From assembly GCA_033085395.1 (NCBI GenBank), contig JANQBS010000049.1, forward strand, positions 124,001 to 188,000: DNA of 64,000 nucleotides, read 5' to 3'. Numbering within the stretch: position 1 is the first letter of the stretch; every line of letters begins with the position of its first letter. Made by a program: the position numbers and the translations under genes. The notes beneath the pieces are model-generated. The model had not been told where the DNA came from. It saw only the letters and a list, made by a program, of their open reading frames with translations, and did no database searches. Positions 55,720 through 64,000 of the stretch are shown piece after piece. This stretch comes from Xanthoparmelia taractica. Lineage: Eukaryota; Ascomycota; Lecanoromycetes; Lecanorales; Parmeliaceae.

Positions 55720-57587
55720 TGAAAAGCTTTTATCGCCGCGAAGGTAGACGATGAGTGATGCTTTAAAGAATTAAGCTTGGTTCAGTCTGACTACCTTAAG
55801 GCGGTCGACCTTATGGCCGAGGAGTTTCGTGATACCTACCTTATGATTTTCTCCCGGTAGTGCGATGGTGGTACATATACTTTTTTTCAATGCAATTGTG
55901 ATAAGTATGCCTTGGTGAGAGGTCAGGCGTTCTGCAGAGGACAGACCAAGAAGTTGTCGAATTGCAGAAGAAGCTGGAGGCTGTGTATTATGTGAGATGA
56001 ATGGGCCTTGAGGGAAGGGATCCTTGTAAGAGGATTGATGATGATGTCCTGTGCTGCGGGGTTGGATTGTTTGTTCATCAAAGTCGACCAAGGCCGTGAA
56101 GAGGTTGATAGAGGCTATTCTGTGGATGAATCTGGTGTGGCGGATGGCATGAAATAGTAACGAAACAGTTTCAAAGCACTGCGTGTATGAGGCGTATGTA
56201 ACAGTCTCCCGCGAAGAAGAGATGCAACTACAGATTCAGCCTCCGTGGAAGGGAAAAGGCCAATTATGCGGCTATCAGTTTTTACTATAAGCATGGGTGC
56301 TCCCACTCCCAGAGAGTAGCGGTGTTTGCCCTTGGATCGTCATTAATATGCAGGCAGGGCAGAAGGCAGGGGAGACATGGGTCGCTTGTCCTATCAGGGG
56401 ATGTGATGAGTGAGTGAAGGAAGGTACCTGTATATGGGAAAAATGAGAAGGGATATGCAGCAAGTGTAAAAGGGAAGAAAATGCCTGATATGGTTGTTCA
56501 TATATGTGAAGCAAATGGAAAGCAAAGTAATAACAATAATGAATGATAATACCTTAATAATAATAATGATACTTTATGTCAATGAATATTTGAAATTATG
56601 AAATTATGATGAGTTGATAATTCGAAGGAAGGAATTGCTAATGAAAAATAGTCACTCTCTCCAATGCCTTTAGTCTCGCACCACTGGGCTACCGGGCGTG
56701 TTGTGGCGGGCCCAGGAAGGACTACCAGGACTACCTACTCTATTATTTAGGGTTTCGTGTTTTCTTCTTGGGCACGGTCCATGTTCGTGGCTTGTTGCAT
56801 CATCATCATCGCATGGCTTTTGCCTTTCTTTCCTCCTTTGAACCTTACTGCATCCTGGTGTAGCACGAGGGAGAGAAAAGAAAAAAAGAAAAAAAGAAAA
56901 AGAAAAATAAGAGCATGGGCACAAAAAGGATGATGGTCTGCCGCTAGCCAATGTGACTAATTAATACAACCAGAGTGGCACAGCCAATCCTTTCTCTCCT
57001 CTGGCCTCGCTCCGAATTTCCATCTATTGGTCTTGGCAGGCACAACCTCACCTAATCCCCTCGCACTCCTCGTCGTGTTGAAATATATCATAAAGTACCA
57101 AGTAGAAGTACGCCTCAGATGGGTCCAAGACCTTGTCGAAAGGGAGATGATCATGGCGATGAAAGGAGCCGATTGGCAGATCTTTCTTCTAGCTCTTGTC
57201 ACAGATTGATGATGGATGTTGGTTTGTCCTCTTTCACTGAACCTTTTCTTTCTTTACCCTCACAAAGTCTCAGTCGGTGACATTATCATTCTCATCTTAG
57301 TGTTTAAGTAGAAGTAGAATGGTGGCTGGTTGATCTTGAACTAGCACTCTTGTGATCTAGCCTGTGTGGCGCTTCGGTTCGTTCAAGGCAATCAATTGCA
57401 GGAAACCGATACTTGTACTTCGTATTTAACAATAATCATATCAGTACAATAACGATAATAAATTTATGAAACTGTCCGCATCACTTGATCATCACCTGAT
57501 CATCATCTGATCACCTCTTGAACATCTCTAGTCTCTACCCATCATGCCGTTTACTTGTGGAGCTTGACAATGCAATTGCCACAACAC
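55720..57587. other. Gene-poor intergenic region
   Basis: About 1.9 kb between the transcription factor promoter on the left and the ECM29 3' end on the right. A minus-strand frame at 55771-56091 could be an upstream exon or uORF of the transcription factor but has no family support. AT-rich sequence with TAATAA repeats lies at about 56528-56570, and an A/G tract at about 56870-56910. No RNA gene recognised. Confidence 0.5.
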
Positions 57588-60500
57588 TCAACCATCGACT
57601 ATACTCCTTGCTCGCTCCAGCTTTTGTTGAACGGACACGGAGCGCTCCTGCGCCCGTGCCCTGCCTAACTCTTCCCTAAACACCCTCTTGATGCTCTCGC
57701 CTTTGCGCACGAGCCACGCTACTGACACGGCCGCCTCGGATGCCTTGAGTCGTGTCTGTTCGACTTGTTCGCCAGAGCTGAAGAGTTGCTTCACGTAGTA
57801 AATTAGGACACTCTCAAGCTCACTCGGCAACGCGTCACGTTCTACCTCATCCACTCTGTCAAAGAGCTTCTTCTGCGCCTCATATATTGCATTCAGCGTG
57901 ATCCTGCTCGCCGCTCCAGCCCTAACTTGGCCCACAAGCTCCAGAGTCTCCGTGAGACTCGAGACCAGATCTTTCCCACTCCTCTTCCGAGGATTGACAG
58001 AATTTATCAAGGCCGCCGATGCGTTGGCCAACGTCAGCTCCGTAACAGTCCTCGAAGAAGGCCCTCCTGATTTTGAATCAACATCCATCTCATCCGAATC
58101 GCTCAACATCTCTTCAATAATTGGCTTCGTCACCGCGAAGACTTGTGGGAACATATCAACCGTACCACGCAGCTCGACGAAATCCCCTAGGCATTCAAGT
58201 GCGTGCTGACGGAATATAAGGTTGTTCCTCTTGCTTTCACGTAGTATGAGTGTTTCAAATTGTTCCCCTATCTTCTGGTCCGTTGACCAAAAGGTGCTGT
58301 TCTTTGCGAGCTGAATCAAGGCCTTCACAATAATTTCTTTTCCTTCCCACGTCTTGCCTGACAATGCCTTTCCGAGAGCTGGCCATAGCATCCTAGCATT
58401 AGCATCGCTAATGGCATTTCCAGATGAGGTAACAACATCTGCCACGGCGAACGCCGAGGTATGCTTTATAGACCAACGGGCGGAATCCAAATGCTGTGAT
58501 GCCAGGTCAACAATCTCTTTCAAGTACAACAAGACTGCTCGAGATCCTCCAACGTTCTCGTTCCAAGTATCCTCGAAGAGTATCTTCGCTCGGTCAGAAA
58601 TGCCGTGTTTTGCAATAAACACCAATGGCAAAATGTCCCCAGCAAGGGAATTGAATCGATCGGTCGCATATTTTGATACCGCATATATTACATCCCCAGA
58701 GATCACGCGGTGCCGATCATCTTCCGAATCAAAATACAGTTTCCGGCAAGAGTTCACAAGCTTCAAAATGGCCTCATTAGAACCCAGTCTCGCAAGGTAG
58801 CCACATGCTGCGGCATACGATGACGAGATCGTGTCATTGCGGTCGAACACTTGCTTTAGGGCAAGGGCAAGGAAGTGGTCTGCGTATGGCTTGAAGATGA
58901 AGTTCTGTCGTGTGGAGAGGGTGACAAGCACACGGCTGCAGCCGACCTTGGAAGGTAGCCCGACCACAGTCTTAATAGCGTTCTCCAAACTTTGCTGCAG
59001 CTCCGACATCGAAGGCCCGTCAAGGAAATCGAGGCATCGCTCAATAGCTTCAAGCATCGAAGATCCTCGAATATGTTTGAGGCGGGCATCGTCAAGCTCC
59101 TGCGCCGTCAAACCGTATTGCTCGGCGTTGAGATGGACATAGTTGATCATCTCGGGCTCAATTGAACTTAACAGTGCGAGCAAACGACCCACGAGGTCTG
59201 GGACAAAAGGGCGCAGCGTCTTTCCGTTACTGCTCTTTATGATCTTGAATAGCGTCTTCCTAGAAAAGTCTTGTACTTCAGGAGCACTGGATTCCAAGCC
59301 AGACGGGCTTAGAAGGAATGGAAGCACTTGCTTTAGCATCTTCTCCGCACTCGAAGATGACTCGCCAGCTTCAAGGCCACGCGTCAATACGCCGGTCAAG
59401 ACTCGTGCCAGGGACATTGCGGCATCGCGGACAGATTCTTTGATGTCATCGCAGACTTTGAATGTCAGCTCCCAAATCTTTGCTAGATACTTCTCGTATT
59501 TCTCAAACGTCCGCCCTTGAACGAGATCAGCAATAGCGGCGCAGCTGGCCTGACGAACACGCCACTCTTTGCCAAGAATATTTTTGAGCAGATCGTTCAT
59601 GATGCTGTCAAAGTGCAAGTCGACTGTCTTCGCTGGCTCTTTTACAATAGCAGCCCAGATGTCGTTCATTGAGTTTCGAACGTTTGTATTTGGATCAAAT
59701 CTGTATCGAAAAAGAGCTGGATAGATTTTTGGGTTTTTTGTTAGATAGCCATCCGTGGATGCATCGCTCAATATATTACTGAGCCCGAACTTTCCAAAGG
59801 CAGCACGTTCAGACCATATGGCATTGTTTGAGGCAAGCGACATGAACCTGTACACTAGACTGGGATCCTGGACCTCAGCAGCAAGGCTCATGATATCTTT
59901 ATAGGTTGTGACCGAACCGTCGCCTGTTGGAAGAGCTCCAGGGTCAAACAACTCAGTCTCTTCGGACACATTCCCTTTCCCTGCAAGACCAGCGTTTCCA
60001 GTGAACGAAGAGACGAGGTCCCGTATCAAATCATCTTTAAGACTATTATTGCCTTTGTCGTACACCAGAGCCAGACCTCGCGAAGCAGACTCCTGATTCA
60101 ACGAGTCGCGATCGGCCAAGAAGCCTTTGAAAGCCACTTGACACTCCCGCAATCGGCACTGGATCTCCGGCATGTGTGCGCAATACTGGACCAAGCATAA
60201 GAGCCAAATCACTGAGGCTTGTCGCAAGGCCGGCTTGCTGGTTTTGCACTTCAAAAGTACCTCGTCGAGGACTGTCGAAGGAGTACTTGATCGAGCTGGC
60301 GACACGGGAACAGGGCCCTGAATATCCAGGGCTGAAACTAGTGATTTCGACTGCCATCCTATCGCAGCGCAGCACAGTGCAGCGCCTACAGCGAATTGCA
60401 CTTCAGGTTGTCTGACATTATGCAAATCATCAAGTTGTTTGATGATATAGGACAGTACCCCGTCGCCGTCCGACCCTTCCCTACATTGCAGTGCGAGATG

Positions 60501-63500
60501 GCCCAAGGCGGTTATTGCCTTTTCGTCTCCCTCTTTGGCCTTTACGATGGATGTTTGGACCAAGTCACGAACATTGTATGGCTCCGGAATGGTCTCGGGG
60601 GTCAGCGCGCCAAAAAGAGCAAGTTCCGATATAGCAACTAAGACTGCATCTAAAAGCATCTTATCACGGCTATCATTAAGAACCTCCAGGATAGTAATGA
60701 CGAAGTTCGACCTCTTCGCCTCGAAGTCCGAAGGAATATTGCGGCGGGATACTGACCTACTCAGGAAGTACGCTGTGGTGAGTATCGAGCCGTGTACTTG
60801 AAGGGCCTCTGTCCCGACTGCTTGACGCCATGATTCTATCTTTTGTTCGAAGACTTTCAGCATCTGCTGAATCTCATTGTCCGGACATTCTTTAAGACTG
60901 AAGGCGGTATCGGCGTCAGCACATACATTTCAAAAGATTAAGTGCAGTTTTAGGGCAAAGTTAGGAAGCAGGACAGGGGAAAGAAGCCCAATCATGACAT
61001 TTAATGGAATCGCATGACCAGTCTCAAAAAGTATAGTCGAGAGAGAAATCCTTTTCCCGCCCAGGAAAACCGGATCATGACCCAAATCAAAGGGGCGAAC
61101 AAAAAGGAATAATTCGGAAATTACGTACCTTGCTAGAAGACCGAAAACATGCGAAGCCGATTCACGCGATGTCTTCTTGGCGGAAAAGACAGGTCCCTGT
61201 AGATTTGAAATGTTTACTGAGAGGCCCATGTAGGCGGCATTGGGAAGGAGAGAACAAAGTTCCAGTAAAAAGTCTCCACTTCTGTTGGCATCTCCACCAC
61301 CTGAAGAAATCATGCCGTTGAAAGTTGCTTGCAGATACATTTTGAGTGCTCTGGGAGCTGCTCGACTTTCGGTTGAAGATGTCGAATATTTGTCAAAGTA
61401 TTCCTTGAGACTACTTCGAGCTTCTTCATCGTTTGTTATTAGAGCGTCTATGTTCCGCTCCCAGTCGCTATCTATAATTGGTGGTCTTTTCGTAGCCGTC
61501 AAAGCTTGATGTAGTAGAGTACAACGACAAAACGTGAGAGCAGGAATGTAAGCGTTCGTCAGATCATGGGTGCTGTTGTCGTTGGTGACATCCCACATTG
61601 ATCCAGGACCGAAAAACTTGTCCATCAATTCGGGAAAGCTAGGAGGATCGTACTTCGGGGCTTGAAAGGATGTTCCGCTCGGGTTTTCATCATCGTTGGT
61701 TGGATTCAACAGTCTATACCAGTAAGGATCGAGGCCTTTCCTCCCTTCTTCGACGACCTCGCTCCGCTCATTGGAGCCATCATCAATAGCGAGAATGTCA
61801 ATCCATCGAGCTGTTGCACTCCTATATGGAAGGCACCGGTTGGCGAATCGCACAGCAATGAAGCGAGTGCTTCGAACAATATTAGGGTCCGGATCTTCGG
61901 TGTTGCTAGAATGGATCGGGCGTAAACCCATGTGATGCAGTAATATAGATGTCAACGACGACTCAAGATCAGGGCTCAGATCGACAGCAAACGCTCCAAG
62001 CACACTACTCAAAGCTTGCTCAATGCTGAAAGATATGTCTTTGCTTGATGGATCTTCACTAAGAGACCTGAAAAGCCACTGCAGAAGCTCGAGCTTGGGT
62101 TCGAGCAAAAGCTTGTCCGCACAAGCGCCAGCCAGGAGTCCAATGCTTTCATACCCGAACGCGCGTGAAGTCAATTCCCCTGCGCTTGGCATAGACGTTT
62201 CCGAGTCATACCGTGGCCAGCCTTGAGTCTCAATGTATGTCCTGAGCTGAGTCACCAAGCCCGGTGCAAAGGCGTTGAGATCGGCCGGTGAACTAATTCG
62301 CGCAAGCCAATTGGTGAAGGCGAAAATCTGGCCTCTGATGATGATTTCCGGAGTTAGTATTACCTTCTCGGGTCTTGACGTCCACTCCCAAGCTAAATCT
62401 GGGCAGTGGGGCAAGGTAATGGAGCCACTCAATGAAAAACAATCAGATCCTCAGACAAGTTTAGCGACTCAAACAGGAAAGAAACACCTTTATCATGAAA
62501 AGGAATGGAGTCGTAAGTGGAATTTGCAAAGCTCCTATTTGGGGGATAAGGGGGCAGGGAGGAGGAGGGAGGAGGAGGAAGCCCTTAGTCCGACTGCGAG
62601 ACATGTCTCGCGTGTAGGTTTAATCTTTAAGCAGGATGGAAACGAATCAACGTACCTCAGCTTCGAAGCTTCGAGGCCTTGTTTTGGTGGGGAAACGGTG
62701 GTGTCGTGCTGGACACTCTTGGGTGTTGAAAGCCCTTCCTGAACGATCTGGATGCTCTGGGGGACGAAGGAAGAAGCGATTTTGGACTTGCATAGAAGCG
62801 CGAGGATCTTTGTCTGCAAAGGAGCTCGAGCTGGAAGGGATCCTTCCGCGCCCCTTGTGCCTAAATAAATTTCGTAAAGCTGCTGCACTAAGACAGGATC
62901 TTCGAAGGAAACAGCAGAGTTCGCTCGTTTCAGGATGTCATCTCCAATATCCGAGAGACGCGAGTTGGGGTCAGCTGAAGCAAATAATGCCGGTAGAAAG
63001 CGTTCAGTATCAACAAAGGCTCCACTGGCGAGGAACTTAGCGGACACGACTTTGGTTTCCACGAGGTTTAGGCCACCAATTGCGTTTGGTGTCCAGGTTT
63101 CTTTCTTGCCGTAAAGCTGTAAGAATCTGCAGTCCTCCGTGGTTAAACCTGGACAGCGAGTAGCGCCAGCTTGCCCGATGCCAAATAATATTAGCTTCCC
63201 TAACCATGTAGCGACAAAGACTGCATCGTCGGCTTTGTCGTTCAATCCAAGACTTTCCCTCAGGTCCATATCTTCCTTACTCCCGCGTGCAGGAAGTGTC
63301 ATGCTGTGAAGAATTTTGAGTAAAAGGTTGAACAGAGAAGCTGCATGTATGGCTGACTCCTCGGCGTTAGACCGCAAGCCATGTATGAGAGTGGGAAGAA
63401 GATCAAGACGTTCCTAGATGGAGTTTGAGATAAGCGAGATATCAGTAAGAAGTGTTCGCTACAACCGAGTGTGATTGGCTTAGGGAGATGTAGTGCAGAG

Positions 63501-64000
63501 TGAGACTTACATGAAAAGCTAGTCTGTCGATGCCCTGTTGAATGTACAGGAGATCAAAGTGGCGGACTAGAGCATTATGGTTATCTTTATACTGTCTGAG
63601 AAGCGTAGCTACAGGAAGCTTTATAGACGGCGGTTTGACTCTAGTATTGATGTGCTGACAGACAGAAATGACCTAGAAATCAAGGCGAAGATCAGCTCAG
63701 CTCTACAGTTGCGGCTGACGGCAAGTATGTAGGCAGACTTGCTGCCAGAAACAGTGGCACTTGTAAGGATATGAATCCCTTGGCTCTTAAATATAGCAAC
63801 AACACGAAACAGATTAGCTATTCGTAGTAAAAGTCTTTGTTTGAGATGATCTTGTCTGAATATCAGTCCTCAGTCGCTTCCGCTTGACACCCAAACAGAT
63901 ACGGCGAAATCTGGATGATGCGAACATTTTCTGCAGAATGGCCTTCGATACTTTACTTACTTTATTTCGTACATTCACAAAATCCGAGGCAAGCTTGAGC
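57588..64000 (-). CDS. ECM29: Proteasome adaptor/scaffold Ecm29 (5' end outside window)
   Basis: Six exons inside the window: 64000-63961 (entered mid-exon), 63672-63511, 63413-62656, 62427-61129, 60897-57588, that is five visible pieces joined by introns of 288, 97, 228 and 231 bp, plus upstream coding beyond base 64000. The visible part is about 1855 aa, nearly the full family length of about 1,850-1,900. The first residues LKLASDFVNVRNK and VISVCQHINTRVKPPSIKLP match the Ecm29 N-terminus, and the remainder is an uninterrupted array of HEAT repeats (for example WRVRQASCAAIADLVQGR, SSYAAACGYLARLGSNE). Ecm29 tethers the 19S cap to the 20S core and links proteasomes to stress and quality control. 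The introns are longer than elsewhere in this window. Confidence 0.94.

Noticed and set aside
57898..60415. Plus-strand open frames opposite ECM29
   Set aside because: They are antisense shadows of a long conserved coding exon; no domain or splice structure supports them.
62428..62655. Extra exon within the 228-bp ECM29 intron
   Set aside because: Flanking exons join in phase to give continuous sequence, and the intron contains purine-rich repeats only.

Overview
The window is a gene-dense stretch of nuclear DNA from a filamentous ascomycete (Pezizomycotina; a Leotiomycete-like fungus is my guess, not shown). The signs are short introns (mostly 44-65 bp, GTRNGT donors, CTAAC/CTAAT-type branch sites, YAG acceptors), Zn2Cys6 regulators, a fungal sphingolipid C9-methyltransferase, Pan1, Rcy1 and a fungal galactose oxidase. 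I see no bacterial, viral or intact transposon sequence. Many genes are broken by introns, and the exon models below were built by hand from splice signals, reading phase and family resemblance.

Layout. 0-9.5 kb is accessory-like: a predicted secreted protein (578-1402), a C2H2 zinc-finger protein (2533-4066, -), two small orphan ORFs inside tandem-repeat DNA (6053-6316, 6907-7227), a second small secreted protein (7732-8399, -), and long non-coding stretches. 9.5-18.4 kb is housekeeping: a WD40-cyclophilin (PPWD1 type, -), the rRNA-processing nuclease FCF1 (-, nine exons), a Csi2-like membrane protein (+) and recyclin Rcy1 (+). 19-26 kb holds an unrecognised 154-aa protein (-), an EthD-domain protein (+), a decayed-looking stretch, an EXS/Erd1 membrane protein (-) and, divergently, the peroxin PEX10 (+). 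After 2.7 kb without a supportable gene come a CBM32-linked galactose oxidase (+), the sphingolipid C9-methyltransferase (-), a DEDDy 3'-5' exonuclease (+), a Zn2Cys6 regulator (-), LSM5 (+), a nitronate monooxygenase (-), RPC19 (+), PAN1 (+) and eIF3m (+). The last part is gene-poor (50.1-52.8 kb, 55.7-57.6 kb) around a second Zn2Cys6 regulator (-), and ends with ECM29 (-), whose 5' end lies beyond base 64000.

The genes do not form one pathway. Housekeeping functions dominate: ribosome biogenesis (FCF1), mRNA decay and splicing (LSM5, PPWD1), RNA polymerase I/III (RPC19), translation (eIF3m), endocytosis and recycling (PAN1, RCY1), Golgi (ERD1), peroxisome (PEX10) and proteasome (ECM29). Several are divergent pairs with short shared upstream regions (ERD1/PEX10 256 bp, C9-methyltransferase/exonuclease 291 bp). 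I found no clear new biological system. The most unusual points are micro-exons of 10 and 14 nt inside a zinc cluster, a cluster of telomere-like hexamer repeats at 6-7.4 kb, and a few orphan or decaying coding stretches.
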